Notes: generated from the letters alone by a model not told the origin. A DNA stretch of 39,899 bases from Candidatus Gastranaerophilales bacterium (GCA_028280605.1 JANQLL010000153.1:1-39899), one strand, 5' to 3'. Numbered from the stretch's first letter, positions 9,288 to 20,103 are shown. Numbers and translations: made by a program.

Positions 9288-9520
9288 TTTCTATAACCTT
9301 CTCTAACGCTTTAACTTAATTGAATAAATGCTTCAAATTTTTGCCAAACAATATACTATGTACATCTTACCAAATTTTTCAATTAAAGATAAGCATATTT
9401 TAGTAGCAAAAAAGAATAAATAAAAAAATCCTCCAAATCAATGAGCAATTATTTGTTCAGCTCATGTATTATATGATTAACAAATAGATGTGTATTTAAT
9501 AATTTTGAGGAGTGAAAATT

Positions 9521-10384
9521 TTGGCTACAAATAGTAAGTTGGGGAAGCATCCAGAGCTTAAAGTAATCGAAGGTGCGAAAGTAAGAAAAACAAAACCTTA
9601 TAGTGACATTGATTTGAATAATTGGAGAGCTTATGACCATATAGAAACTGATTCCTTATGGTTGTTTGATTCCAGGGCCAAAGGTAAAGGTCATAAATTT
9701 GAGTATCACGGTAATTATATTCCTCAAATTGCAGAGCAGTTGTATACCAGATATACAAAGCCTGATGATATTGTTTTAGACTTATTTTTGGGTTCAGGTA
9801 CATCTGCAATTGAAGCTAAAAATATGGGACGTAAGGCAATTGGTGTAGAAATAAAACCTGAGCTAACTGATTATGTAAAATCAAAATTCACTAAAGAAGA
9901 ATTAAAAAATATAGAGCTTATTAATGGTGATAGTTCCTCTAAAGAGGTAAGAAAAGATATTGAAAAGTCGCTTAAAAAGTTTAATCAGGAAAAGGCTCAA
10001 TTTGCAGTATTACATCCTCCTTATGCTGATATAATTAAATTTAGTGATTTAGATAATGATCTTTCTAATTGCAATTCTGTTGATTTATTTTTAGATAAAT
10101 TTAAAGAAGTAGCCCAAAATAGTTATGATTATTTAGAAAAAGACAGATATGCCGCTTTGATTATTGGGGATAAATATACTAAAGGTGAGCTTATTCCTTT
10201 AAGCTTTATGTGTATGCAAAAAATGAATGAAGTTGGATTTAAGACTAAATCTGTTATTGTAAAAAATATAGAAGGAAATGAAACAGGTAAAGGCAAAGCA
10301 AATAATCTTTGGAGATATAGAGCTTTAGCCGGTGGGTTTTACATATTTAAACACGAATATGTAATTATTTTTCAAAAAAAATAA
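9521..10384 (+). CDS. DNA methyltransferase (N4/N6 adenine/cytosine type), orphan
   Basis: SAM motif VLDLFLGSGTSAIEAKNMGRKAIGVEIKPE and HPPYADIIKFSD (motif IV-like PPY). ORF track starts at GTG 9512, but GAGGAG at 9507-9512 followed by 8 nt favours TTG at 9521. Confidence 0.8.
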   Translation: MATNSKLGKHPELKVIEGAKVRKTKPYSDIDLNNWRAYDHIETDSLWLFDSRAKGKGHKFEYHGNYIPQIAEQLYTRYTKPDDIVLDLFLGSGTSAIEAKNMGRKAIGVEIKPELTDYVKSKFTKEELKNIELINGDSSSKEVRKDIEKSLKKFNQEKAQFAVLHPPYADIIKFSDLDNDLSNCNSVDLFLDKFKEVAQNSYDYLEKDRYAALIIGDKYTKGELIPLSFMCMQKMNEVGFKTKSVIVKNIEGNETGKGKANNLWRYRALAGGFYIFKHEYVIIFQKK

Positions 10385-10416
10385 ATAAAAAAGATGAATT
10401 ATATAGAATAATAATA

Positions 10417-10454
10417 GAGCAGGATGGAGTTATCTCCATCCTGCTCTTCTTTTT
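10417..10454 (+). terminator. Intrinsic terminator
   Basis: GAGCAGGATGGAG-TTAT-CTCCATCCTGCTC perfect 13-bp stem followed by TTCTTTTT. Confidence 0.95.
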
Positions 10455-10491
10455 AAAAAATTAGTTTTATTAAAATTTTTTTTATTATTGA

Positions 10492-10520
10492 TATATCTAT
10501 ATCTTTAGTATATAGATATA
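10492..10520. repeat. Perfect 11-bp inverted repeat TATATCTATAT-N7-ATATAGATATA
   Basis: Read directly; in the long leader upstream of the first MCP gene. Confidence 0.6.
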
Positions 10521-10619
10521 AGGATACGGATATTGATTTATTTATAAAATAATATATAATAAGTCTTGAAAGTTTGCTTGAAAATAGTGAAAGATTGATA
10601 GTAGAGAGTTAAAAAACAG

Positions 10620-10637
10620 TAGTTAAATATTTAACTA
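10620..10637. promoter_or_regulatory. 18-bp perfect palindrome TAGTTAAATATTTAACTA, candidate operator
   Basis: Read directly; about 80 bp upstream of the first MCP gene start; followed by CATTTG x3 at 10643-10660. Confidence 0.35.
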
Positions 10638-10718
10638 AAATACATTTGCATTTGCATTTGTAACTTGTGCTGTCACTCAAATTAAGAATTTCATTATTGT
10701 ATGAAAGGAACAGGTAGT

Positions 10719-12401
10719 ATGAAAACACTGAATATCTTAAAAAAGTTGAAGATTAAGACAAAAATTACTCTTGGATTGTTGTTGATAGCATCTTTTATAC
10801 CAATTATGGGCATTACAACAGTTATAAACATGAACAAAGTAAGTGACATACTAGTGCAAAACCAAAATTATGTTAATGAAAAAGAGTCATTGAAAGTTAG
10901 GAAAGATAGCTATGAAGATAAAATACCAATAATTTATAAAATGATAAATGACTATGCACCAGATAAAACAATAGAAAAGAAAAATCAGGCATTGCAAAAA
11001 TTACAAAATGATTTATTTAATACACAAGAATTACAAAAAATCAAAAAGTTTGAAGGTTTATTTATTAATAAGGTAATAGCAATAAATAAAAGCCTTAGCC
11101 AGTATGATGATGAAACGGCTAAAGTTCGTTTAGAAGAGATTAGAGAAGAGCAAGGAGTTTATAATAAAGTAATTGAAGGTTGTATAAAAAAGATTAATGC
11201 TAAAATAGCACTAAGCCAAAAAAAAGTTGATGATGCTAAAATATTTTCTACTGTAACAGCTCTGATTTTGACAATAATAGGTGCAATTGTTTCATTATTG
11301 ACAGGTTTTACAGTATTAATAGCAATAAATAATGGTATAAAAAAGTTAACTACTAATATTACAGAAGTCGCAAGTGGAAATTTAACTATAGAGAATACTA
11401 ATGATGAAGTAAATAATGAATTTGATTATCTAAACTCATTATTCTTTGATATGGTAAATTCTTTAAGAAAGTTAATAATAAATCTAAATGAAGAAACCGC
11501 ACATCTAACTAAAAATACATATCAAATTAATGAAGCTACAGAGCAAACATCAACAGGCGCACAACAGTTGATACATGGAATAACACAAATTTCTACAGGC
11601 GCTGGTGCGCAATCATTTGAAATTAAACAAACTTTAGATAATTTGAATAATATTAATGAAATAATTCATACTGTTTCAGAAAGTGCAGGCAGCACAGTAA
11701 AAATATCCCAAAATACAGAACAAATGGCTACAGACGGAAATCAACAGGTTATAAGTGCTGTAGAAAAAATATCACAAATCAAAATAAAATCCGAAGAAAC
11801 TGCTGGTGTTGTAAATGAGTTAGGCCATTTGAGTGCAGGTATCGGTGAAATTGTTGAATTAATAAAAAATATTGCAAGTCAGACAAATTTATTGGCCTTG
11901 AATGCTGCAATAGAAGCTGCAAGAGCAGGACAACACGGTTCTGGCTTTGCAGTTGTAGCAGAAGAAGTTAAAAAGTTAGCATCCCAGTCTTCAACAGCAT
12001 CAGATGAGATCAACGCTGTGATTAGAGAGATTCAAACAAAAGTTAATCAGGTAGTAACTTCGATGAATGAAGGAGTAGAAGAAATAGATGAGGGTGTTAA
12101 TATTGTAGAGTCGGCTGGTGGAGCATTATCAGAAATCTTGAGTTCAACAAAAGATTCTGGTCAGCAAGTTTTAAAAATTTCTAACGAAATAAAAAGCTTA
12201 GCTGATAATTATGATGCTGTTGTTAAAGTTATGGAGTCAATTTCCGAAAAAGTTGAGGATTCTGCTGCTAATACTCAAGAAATGTCGAGCATAACTCAGG
12301 AACAAACAGCTAATCTGGAAGAAATATTTGAAAGTACGAAAGTCTTAACAAAAATTGCAACAGATTTACAAAATTCAGTAACAGTATTTAAGGTCAAATA
12401 A
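10719..12401 (+). CDS. Methyl-accepting chemotaxis protein
   Basis: TM1, periplasmic helical domain, TM2, HAMP-like segment, signalling tip [45 protein letters not shown]. Start moved to ATG 10719 (AGGAACAGGTAGT upstream); ORF track has 10701. Confidence 0.92.
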   Translation: MKTLNILKKLKIKTKITLGLLLIASFIPIMGITTVINMNKVSDILVQNQNYVNEKESLKVRKDSYEDKIPIIYKMINDYAPDKTIEKKNQALQKLQNDLFNTQELQKIKKFEGLFINKVIAINKSLSQYDDETAKVRLEEIREEQGVYNKVIEGCIKKINAKIALSQKKVDDAKIFSTVTALILTIIGAIVSLLTGFTVLIAINNGIKKLTTNITEVASGNLTIENTNDEVNNEFDYLNSLFFDMVNSLRKLIINLNEETAHLTKNTYQINEATEQTSTGAQQLIHGITQISTGAGAQSFEIKQTLDNLNNINEIIHTVSESAGSTVKISQNTEQMATDGNQQVISAVEKISQIKIKSEETAGVVNELGHLSAGIGEIVELIKNIASQTNLLALNAAIEAARAGQHGSGFAVVAEEVKKLASQSSTASDEINAVIREIQTKVNQVVTSMNEGVEEIDEGVNIVESAGGALSEILSSTKDSGQQVLKISNEIKSLADNYDAVVKVMESISEKVEDSAANTQEMSSITQEQTANLEEIFESTKVLTKIATDLQNSVTVFKVK

Positions 12402-12450
12402 TAAAGTTTATGTAAGAAAGCTAGTGGTCAACATTAAAGGAGAAAGATTA

Positions 12451-13638
12451 ATGAAAAAATTTCTAACCTTATGTTTATGTTTTATGTTTGTGTTTTTTAC
12501 TGCACATCAAAATAGTGCAAAAGCATCAGATGGCGAATTAAAACTGGGTATGTCTACGGCAATGACTGGTGCATCAAATTTCCTCGGAAATAATATGCAT
12601 GCTGGAGTCAGTGCTTATTTAAAGTATGTTAATGATAATGGTGGAGTAAAGGGTAAAAAGTTAAGTTTGCTTCTAAAAGATGATGGATATGAACCATCTA
12701 GGACTGCTCCAAATATGATGAAATTCGTTAATCAAGATAACGTGTTTGCCGTAATTGGCAATGTTGGGACACCAACAGCAAAGCCTTCTATTAAAATCTG
12801 TAATAAGTATAAAATACCGTTTTTTGGACCATTTACAGGAGCAGGAATTCTAAGAAAATCACCTCCTGATAAATGGATATTTAACTATAGAGCTAGTTAT
12901 GCTGAAGAGGTACAAAGAATGATTAAGATTATTCTTGAAAATGGTATTAAACCGTATGAAATAGGGTTCTTTATCCAAGATGATGCTTTTGGTCTTGCAG
13001 GATTGAAAGGTGCGTTACAAGTATTGAGTGAACATGATATTACTCTTTCTAATATGACTGTTGGTAGATACAAAAGAAACACTGCAGATATTGATACTGC
13101 CCTAAATACTATTATGTCTAGTGCAAAAAGACCAAAAGCAATAATACTAGTTGGCACATATACACCTTGTAGTAAATTCATTATAAAAGCTAAAGAGCAA
13201 GGTTTAGATGCTCTGTTTTTAAATGTTTCTTTCGTAGGTTCAAAAGCCCTTGGTAAATCATTAGCTGAAAAAGGGCCAAGTTTTACAAAAAAAGTTGTAG
13301 TGACTCAAGTTGTGCCTCATTATGATCAAGACTTACCTTTAATAAAAGAGTATAAAAGAAATTTAGCTAAATATTCACCTGGTTTTGAACCTAATTTTGT
13401 CTCATTAGAAGGTTATATAGTTGCTAAATTATTTGCGGAAGTAGCTAATAGAACAACTGGTAGCTTGACAAGAGAATCATTTGTAAAATCTGCTGAATCA
13501 TTGAGCGGCTATGATCCTGGATTTAACAATACATTAGGTTATAGTTTAAATGATCACCAGGCATCTCATAATGTGTGGGCAACATTGTTTGACACAAAAG
13601 GAAAAGAAATTAACTATAAAAAGGGGGTAATAGATTAG
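12451..13638 (+). CDS. Periplasmic branched-chain amino acid-type (Peripla_BP_6) substrate-binding protein
   Basis: Signal peptide MKKFLTLCLCFMFVFFTAHQNSAKAS; LKLGMSTAMTGASNFLGNNMHAGVSAYLKYVNDNGGVKGKKLSLLLKDDGYEPSR; AAAGGAG RBS before ATG 12451 (ORF track start 12424 is a GTG without RBS). Confidence 0.9.
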   Translation: MKKFLTLCLCFMFVFFTAHQNSAKASDGELKLGMSTAMTGASNFLGNNMHAGVSAYLKYVNDNGGVKGKKLSLLLKDDGYEPSRTAPNMMKFVNQDNVFAVIGNVGTPTAKPSIKICNKYKIPFFGPFTGAGILRKSPPDKWIFNYRASYAEEVQRMIKIILENGIKPYEIGFFIQDDAFGLAGLKGALQVLSEHDITLSNMTVGRYKRNTADIDTALNTIMSSAKRPKAIILVGTYTPCSKFIIKAKEQGLDALFLNVSFVGSKALGKSLAEKGPSFTKKVVVTQVVPHYDQDLPLIKEYKRNLAKYSPGFEPNFVSLEGYIVAKLFAEVANRTTGSLTRESFVKSAESLSGYDPGFNNTLGYSLNDHQASHNVWATLFDTKGKEINYKKGVID

Positions 13639-13668
13639 CCTCAATTTCGAATAAAACAAAACAACCGA

Positions 13669-13703
13669 GGAGCTTTCCAGATTCTGGAAAGCTCCTTTAT
13701 TAT
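13669..13703 (+). terminator. Intrinsic terminator
   Basis: GGAGCTTTCCAG-ATT-CTGGAAAGCTCC 12-bp stem followed by TTTATTATT. Confidence 0.9.
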
Positions 13704-13824
13704 TAAATTGCTCAAAAATTTACATTTTTCTATTAAAAATCTACTATAGCCTGTATTTACTTAACTAAAAAAAGATGCTAAATTTATATTTGACAAATAA
13801 ATACATACGAATTAAAGGGGATTT

Positions 13825-15513
13825 ATGAAAAATTTAAATATTTTTTTAAATTCAACAATCAAAACAAAAATTTCTACAGGCTTGTTATTTGTTACTGTTT
13901 TTATACCTATAATGAGTGTGACCACTGTTGTTAACATGAATAAAATAAATAGAGCACTTGAGCAAAATGAAAAGTATTTAAAAAAAGCAAAAGCTTTGAA
14001 TGCAAAAAGAGCAAGTTACGATAAAAAAATAGCTCAAACTTATAATATGATTAATAATTCATCATTAATTGCATACGAATCCATAAAAAAAATAAATCCG
14101 AATGAGGAAATACTGCTAAAACATTTATTTTCTAAAACGGAATTAAAAGCATTTAGTGGATTTGAAGAGTTATTTTCTGAGAATCTTGAGGAAATATACG
14201 ATAGTATAAGTATTGATAATCAACAGAGGGCAAGTAATTACATAAGCAAGATTGTATTAGCACAGGAGTCTTATAACTCTTTAATAAACCAGCATATTAA
14301 AAAATTAGAAGAAAATATTAGCTATAATAAAAAAATATTAAATATTTCAAAGAAAAGCACTATTGATTCAGCTGTGTATTTAACAATTTTAGGTATAATA
14401 GTATCTTTATTAACTGGTTTTAACGTTCTAAAAACAATCAATAAAGGTATTAAAAACCTAACAAATAATATTCAACAAATTTCAAGCGGAAATTTAATGA
14501 TAGAAAATAAGATAATAACAGTCAAAGACGAATTTGACCAATTAAATTTGATTTTTTTTGAGATGGTTAATTCTCTCAAAAAACTTATCATTAAAGTTAA
14601 TACAGAAGCTGATCATTTAACAAGTAATTCACTTTTAATTAACGAAGCTACTGAACAAACATCTGCTGGATCAGAGCAATTGATAAATGGTATAACTCAA
14701 ATTTCAATTTGCGCTAGTGATCAATCTTTTCAGATAAAGGAAACCCTTGAAAATATCAATACAATAAATCAAATTATTCATTCTATTTCTGAAAATGCAG
14801 ATAATACTGTGAAGATATCTCAAAACACTGAAAGCATAGCTTGTGATGGTAATAAACAAGTAGATAATGCTATTGATAAAATATCCCAAATAAAGATAAA
14901 GTCACAACAAATTTCTGGTGTTATGAATGAGTTGAGTAAATTAAGTGCAGGAATTGGTGAAATAGTCGAATTAATAAAAAGTATAGCTAGTCAGACTAAT
15001 ATGTTAGCATTAAATGCATCAATTGAATCAGCAAGAGCTGGAGAGCAAGGTGCAGGATTTGCAATAGTTGCGCAAGAAGTTAAAAAGTTAGCTGCACAGT
15101 CTGCAAATGCTACAGATGAAATTAATGATGTAATAAATGAGATTCAAACGAAAATAAGTGAAGCTGTTGCATCTATGAATGAAGGTGTAGAAGAGATTGA
15201 TGAGGGTGTACACATTGTAGAAGAGGCTGGACATGCGTTAAGCGAAATTTTGAATTCGACACAAAAAGCAGGTCGGCATGTTACTGATATTGCTGCAGAG
15301 ATAAATGGTTTAGCAAAGAATTACACTGATGTAGTAACTGTTATGGAATCAATTTCTGACAAAGTTGAAGATTCAGCGGCAAATACGGAAGAGATGTCTA
15401 GTGTAACCGAAGAGCAGACTGCAAACCTGCAAGAAATATTTGCTAGCACACAAACTTTAACGCAAATTGCATTAACTTTACAAAATTCAGTAGCTGCTTT
15501 TAAAGTAAAATAA
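13825..15513 (+). CDS. Methyl-accepting chemotaxis protein, paralogue of 10719..12401
   Basis: [59 protein letters not shown]; end-to-end similarity to the first MCP. Confidence 0.92.
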   Translation: MKNLNIFLNSTIKTKISTGLLFVTVFIPIMSVTTVVNMNKINRALEQNEKYLKKAKALNAKRASYDKKIAQTYNMINNSSLIAYESIKKINPNEEILLKHLFSKTELKAFSGFEELFSENLEEIYDSISIDNQQRASNYISKIVLAQESYNSLINQHIKKLEENISYNKKILNISKKSTIDSAVYLTILGIIVSLLTGFNVLKTINKGIKNLTNNIQQISSGNLMIENKIITVKDEFDQLNLIFFEMVNSLKKLIIKVNTEADHLTSNSLLINEATEQTSAGSEQLINGITQISICASDQSFQIKETLENINTINQIIHSISENADNTVKISQNTESIACDGNKQVDNAIDKISQIKIKSQQISGVMNELSKLSAGIGEIVELIKSIASQTNMLALNASIESARAGEQGAGFAIVAQEVKKLAAQSANATDEINDVINEIQTKISEAVASMNEGVEEIDEGVHIVEEAGHALSEILNSTQKAGRHVTDIAAEINGLAKNYTDVVTVMESISDKVEDSAANTEEMSSVTEEQTANLQEIFASTQTLTQIALTLQNSVAAFKVK

Positions 15514-15575
15514 AACTTGTATAATAACTCCTAATAAAACATATCTAAAATGACGTAGTCAGCTTAACTGTAGCT

Positions 15576-15941
15576 TTAAGATAGAAAATCAAGTTGTTTT
15601 CTATTTAAACCAACATTTTTATGGTTCGTTGACAAAATTTCTTTTAAGAACGTGGGGACAGGCAGATTTTCGATCGTATCTAAGTTCATTTGACTATTGA
15701 ATTCTTCCCCCATTGAATCTGCTAGGTTACTATTTGCATGTGGAGAGTCAAATTTAAAGATAAATTCATTTTCAAGTCGCTCTTTAAAAAGTGCTTCGCG
15801 TTTAGTTGCATAAGTTTCTTTATTAAAAATATTATTTTCTGCCTCTTTTATAGAATTCAAGTCAGTTTTATTGCAACCAGAAGAGGCTATTCCAAGCTGC
15901 CTAAGTCTATTCTGAACATCGTTCGGACTGAACCAATTCAT
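15576..15941 (-). CDS. Hypothetical protein (MNWFSPNDVQNRLRQLGIASSG...)
   Basis: ORF on minus strand; GAGGAG 6-7 nt before ATG at 15941 supports this start over the ORF-track start (15974). Confidence 0.6.
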   Translation of the reverse strand: MNWFSPNDVQNRLRQLGIASSGCNKTDLNSIKEAENNIFNKETYATKREALFKERLENEFIFKFDSPHANSNLADSMGEEFNSQMNLDTIENLPVPTFLKEILSTNHKNVGLNRKQLDFLS

Positions 15942-16378
15942 ACTATAGCTCCTCATATTCTTAGCTCGTAACATTTAATTTATCTGGTAGAAAATTTCAT
16001 GATCAGTTTTAGGTATTTCTTAAAGTATTACTAAAATGATTTAAGACCAATTCAAATCAAATACTAAAGCGTTCTAAATTGTAAATCTCTAAGCTTATAT
16101 ATCAAAAGTCTAAGTAATTCATGATTAGTAAACATTAATCACATATTTTATTCTGGCTTAATAGTTAAAACATATACTTTTCAGATTTTTTAACTCTGTT
16201 AAATATAATTAACTATACTCTGAAAGGTATTTTTGAGTTTATAGTAGTATTCTGTTGTACATCTTTAAATTAAGTAATCACTGGTATTAAAAATTATAAT
16301 GAATATATTATTATATATTTAATAAAGTAAAATTGCGGCAATAAATTGCTTTTTTTTTAAATTATGTAAATTTTAAGT

Positions 16379-16669
16379 TTATCTGCCTAATTTGCCTTTA
16401 AGCTTTCGATAAAAGTTTTCATGTGCTGCAATTAAATGAATTGTTACAGAAGAGTTATCAAAGTTTATTGTATATGCAATTCGAAACTCTTTGCCTTTGT
16501 ATTTTAAATGATGCGAATATACATCTGTTAATGGAGTAGTTAATTTTTCACCATTATTTTCGGGGTCTTCAGCAATTTGCAGTAAAGAGTCCTTAAGCTT
16601 TAAACGTAAAGGTTTATCTAGTTTCTTTTGACCTTTGTTTGCGGTATTTGTTAAAAATATATTAAACAT
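16379..16669 (-). CDS. RelE/ParE-superfamily toxin-like protein
   Basis: 96 aa; KGQKKLDKPLRLKLKDSLLQIAEDPENNGEKLTTPLTDVYSHHLKYKGKEFRIAYTIN resembles the RelE/ParE fold pattern. Confidence 0.75.
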   Translation of the reverse strand: MFNIFLTNTANKGQKKLDKPLRLKLKDSLLQIAEDPENNGEKLTTPLTDVYSHHLKYKGKEFRIAYTINFDNSSVTIHLIAAHENFYRKLKGKLGR

Positions 16670-16872
16670 ATTCTATCTAAATTGTGTATGATTGACTACG
16701 ATGAGAATTGTGTTTTTTAATTTCTGAAAACTATTATATAAAAAAACATTGCAAAATTAAAATAAAAAATTATGAGTTTGTTAATAATTGTTTATTTTTT
16801 TATAAAAAAAAACAATTAATTATTTTCAGTAGATTTATCTAATTGGTTATATGTGAAAAACAAAGAAAATTT

Positions 16873-17574
16873 ATGATATATAATAATAAAATGATAAATA
16901 GCAAATCATATAATATAAATCAGAATCAATATAACAAGGCTAAAAAGTACAATGTTGCCTTTAAAGGACAGATTCTTCTGGATCCTTACATATTGATACC
17001 AACAATGGCTGCATATTCATTGTTTCATAAATCTAATGAAATAGAAAGTGCCCACAGAAAAGATACATTTATCGCAAATAATTTATTTACTGCTTCTATG
17101 GCTATACTATTTGCAAATTTAAATCGATTTCAGGCGATTGCAAGCAGTACTTTTCCTATTTTGGCTGGAGTCTCCATGCTCGCACATACAAACACCAAAA
17201 AGTCAAATAGGAGTAAAGCTCGTACTTTTGTAAAAGATTTAAATATTTTACTATGTGGGTTAATTACAAAAAATCTAGGAAATCGCTTACTTGGAAATCT
17301 TCAAAGGTTTCCAAGTGGACCATTGGGATTCATTTATGAAACAAGTTCTTTTCTTGTGGGATCAGTATTATTATCGCCAATCGTAAGTAAATTTGTGAAT
17401 GATAATATAACAGAGAAATTGTATCCGAAGAAAAAATCTAAAATCAATTTGTATAAATTATATAATGATCAGTCGCCTTATCCAGAGATAATAGACTCAT
17501 ATAATGTAACTCGATTTACTTCACCACGACTTTTTGATGTTACAAAAGAAGATAATCCCGATATTGATGACTAA
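16873..17574 (+). CDS. Hypothetical membrane-associated protein with N-terminal 'YNVAFKG' motif
   Basis: KKYNVAFKGQ near N-terminus; several hydrophobic segments. ORF track start 16843 is TTG; ATG 16873 preferred, no strong RBS. Confidence 0.65.
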   Translation: MIYNNKMINSKSYNINQNQYNKAKKYNVAFKGQILLDPYILIPTMAAYSLFHKSNEIESAHRKDTFIANNLFTASMAILFANLNRFQAIASSTFPILAGVSMLAHTNTKKSNRSKARTFVKDLNILLCGLITKNLGNRLLGNLQRFPSGPLGFIYETSSFLVGSVLLSPIVSKFVNDNITEKLYPKKKSKINLYKLYNDQSPYPEIIDSYNVTRFTSPRLFDVTKEDNPDIDD

Positions 17575-17814
17575 TAAAAAAAATTATTTTATTTAAAATT
17601 TATTCTAAATTTTGTAACGAAATGGCTAAAAATGCATAGTTTAAAGAGATTATTATGCTATATTTGATATGTAAATTTAAAAATAAAATTAAAAGTTTAA
17701 TCAAAGAAAAAACAACAATTAGATTTTATCAAATTTTAGACATTTTGTACAAATAAAATTTAATTGAAACAAATAATTTGCAATGAGGATTGAAAATAAT
17801 ATAGAGAGAATAAA

Positions 17815-20103
17815 ATGAGAGTTAGGAAAAATATTAAGTTAAAAGGCGTGGTTAGTACAGACATATTTAAAACATATGTGCTCAAGTTAGCTAGTGATTT
17901 AAAACTTAGCGGGTGGGTAAAAACAGACAAAAGTGTAACATGTATAGAGGTAGAAGGTGATAACAACTCTGTAATCGAATTTATGTCTAATATATATGAC
18001 AAGCCACATGAAATGCCAGAAATCAAAGAAATGAATTTTGAAGATGTTCCTGTTATAAACAGTGATAATTTTTATGATATGAATGAACAGAAAAAAATAT
18101 ACAAACAATCTATAAAGGTGCCCATTGATAAAGGTATATGTAATAACTGCCAGGATAAAATTAAAAATACAAAATTTACAAATTACGAATATCCGTTTAT
18201 TTTTTGCAATAATTGTGGGCCATTTTATAGCATTTTAAAAACATTACCATTTACAAAAGAAAATTCATCTTTGGCAGCTTTTGATCTCTGTAATAATTGT
18301 AAGAATGCAATTGAAAAAGGCTCATTAGAAGTAAGCTTAAGTAATTGTAAAGACTGCGGTCCTAAATTATGGTACGAAAATGATAAAACAGTTATCAAGG
18401 ACCAGCCGAAAGTTTATGAAGCCGCATGCAAAACACTAAAGAACCATGGAGTTTTATTATTTAAAAGTACAAATTGTTTCTATTTGTGCAGTGATGCGTA
18501 TTCCAAAAAAAGTATTGAAAAAATTCGAGAGATAAAATCAAGAATTGATAAGCCTCTTTATGTAATGGCAAAAGATTTGCAAACTATTGAAAAATTTGCA
18601 TACATAACTGATAAAGAAAAAGAACTATTACTCTCTCAGCAGCGCCCGGTAGTTATTTTAAAACTCAAAAAAGATAGCAAAATACCTACTGTAATAACAT
18701 CAGGACTTGATAAAATAGGTGTAATGTTACCATATAACGGTATACAAGTTATATTATTCGATAAAATAAAATCAAACTTGCTTGTTATGAGCAGTGCAAA
18801 TAAAAGAGGTACTGCTATTGAAGTAAACAACCAAAACGCAAAAGATATTTTTGGTTCGCAGGTTGATGGTATGCTTTTGCATGATATGAATATACATAAC
18901 GCATCTGACGATAGTGTGCTAAAAACTAATATGGATAACAACCAGTTTTTACGAATCGCCAGAGGTTATGCTCCAAAAGAATTTAAGTTACCTACAAGTT
19001 TACCCTATACTCCGGTAGTTATAGCATGTGGAGCGTTGCATAATTCGACTGTCACTGTTTCTACTCCTGATGGTAAGCTTATGGTCAGTCCGTATTCTGG
19101 AGTGTATGATTCATCATTTATGTATCAGTCATACCAACAAGATACAAAATCATTTTGTTCATTATTAGGATATAAGCCAGAATATGCTGTTTGTGACTTA
19201 AATCCTGATTATCTCTCCACTAGATATGCAAGAGAATTAAAAATTCCTTATTATCAAATACAGCATCACTATGCACATTTATTAAGTTGTATGCTAGATA
19301 ATGATATGCCTATTGAAACACCTGTAATAGGTGCAATATTTGATGGTTCTGGATTTGGCAATGACCAAACTATTTGGGGTGGTGAATTTCTAATATCTAA
19401 GGAATTCAATTTTGAAAGATTTACGCATATTCCTGTTTTTAAAATGATTGGTATGCTGGGCAAAGAAAATCAAATATACAGATTAGGTTACAGTTTACTG
19501 CAAAGAGCAGGAATTTCAACTGATCATCAGATTTATAAAAATTTGGAAATATCAGAAGAAGAAGAGAAAATGCTTTATAATTTAATAAATAGAGGTGTTA
19601 GCTCTCCTCTTACCTCCTCTGCCGGCAAATTATTTGATGCCGTTGCTGCTATTTTAGGTGTTTTAAAGTATTCATATCATGATGAATACTCAGCACAGTA
19701 TCTAGAATCAATTAGTGATCCTAATTGTGCTGATATATTTGCATTATCAGATTATAAAATAAAAGATATTAATGAATTAATTAGAGCTTTGGCTAATGAT
19801 GCTGTAGAAAATGAAAATATTTCTATCACAACTGCTAAATTTCATAATACACTAGCTCTGATGATTGCAAATACTTGTTTTGAGATTAGCCAAAAAACTG
19901 ATATTAGACAAGTTATACTATCCGGTTCTGTATGGATGAATACTTTATTATTGAATAAAACAGTAGAAGAGCTGGATGAACTTGGCTTAAAGCCGATTAC
20001 TCATAAAAACATCTCTCCAAGTGATGAAAATTTAAGTCTTGGGCAGGTCTATTATCTGGTGAATAAAATAGCCAAAACAAAGAAGACACTTCATGCTTTT
20101 TAA
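17815..20103 (+). CDS. HypF-like carbamoyltransferase, divergent
   Basis: Acylphosphatase-like N-term, paired CxxC zinc motifs (CNNC, CNNCGPFYS, CNNC, CKDCGP), YrdC-like domain (GVMLPYNGIQVILF, LVMSSANKRGTAIEV), Kae1-like domain (QHHYAHLLSCMLDN, GAIFDGSGFGNDQTIWGGEFL, TSSAGKLFDAVAAILG). Confidence 0.88.
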   Translation: MRVRKNIKLKGVVSTDIFKTYVLKLASDLKLSGWVKTDKSVTCIEVEGDNNSVIEFMSNIYDKPHEMPEIKEMNFEDVPVINSDNFYDMNEQKKIYKQSIKVPIDKGICNNCQDKIKNTKFTNYEYPFIFCNNCGPFYSILKTLPFTKENSSLAAFDLCNNCKNAIEKGSLEVSLSNCKDCGPKLWYENDKTVIKDQPKVYEAACKTLKNHGVLLFKSTNCFYLCSDAYSKKSIEKIREIKSRIDKPLYVMAKDLQTIEKFAYITDKEKELLLSQQRPVVILKLKKDSKIPTVITSGLDKIGVMLPYNGIQVILFDKIKSNLLVMSSANKRGTAIEVNNQNAKDIFGSQVDGMLLHDMNIHNASDDSVLKTNMDNNQFLRIARGYAPKEFKLPTSLPYTPVVIACGALHNSTVTVSTPDGKLMVSPYSGVYDSSFMYQSYQQDTKSFCSLLGYKPEYAVCDLNPDYLSTRYARELKIPYYQIQHHYAHLLSCMLDNDMPIETPVIGAIFDGSGFGNDQTIWGGEFLISKEFNFERFTHIPVFKMIGMLGKENQIYRLGYSLLQRAGISTDHQIYKNLEISEEEEKMLYNLINRGVSSPLTSSAGKLFDAVAAILGVLKYSYHDEYSAQYLESISDPNCADIFALSDYKIKDINELIRALANDAVENENISITTAKFHNTLALMIANTCFEISQKTDIRQVILSGSVWMNTLLLNKTVEELDELGLKPITHKNISPSDENLSLGQVYYLVNKIAKTKKTLHAF

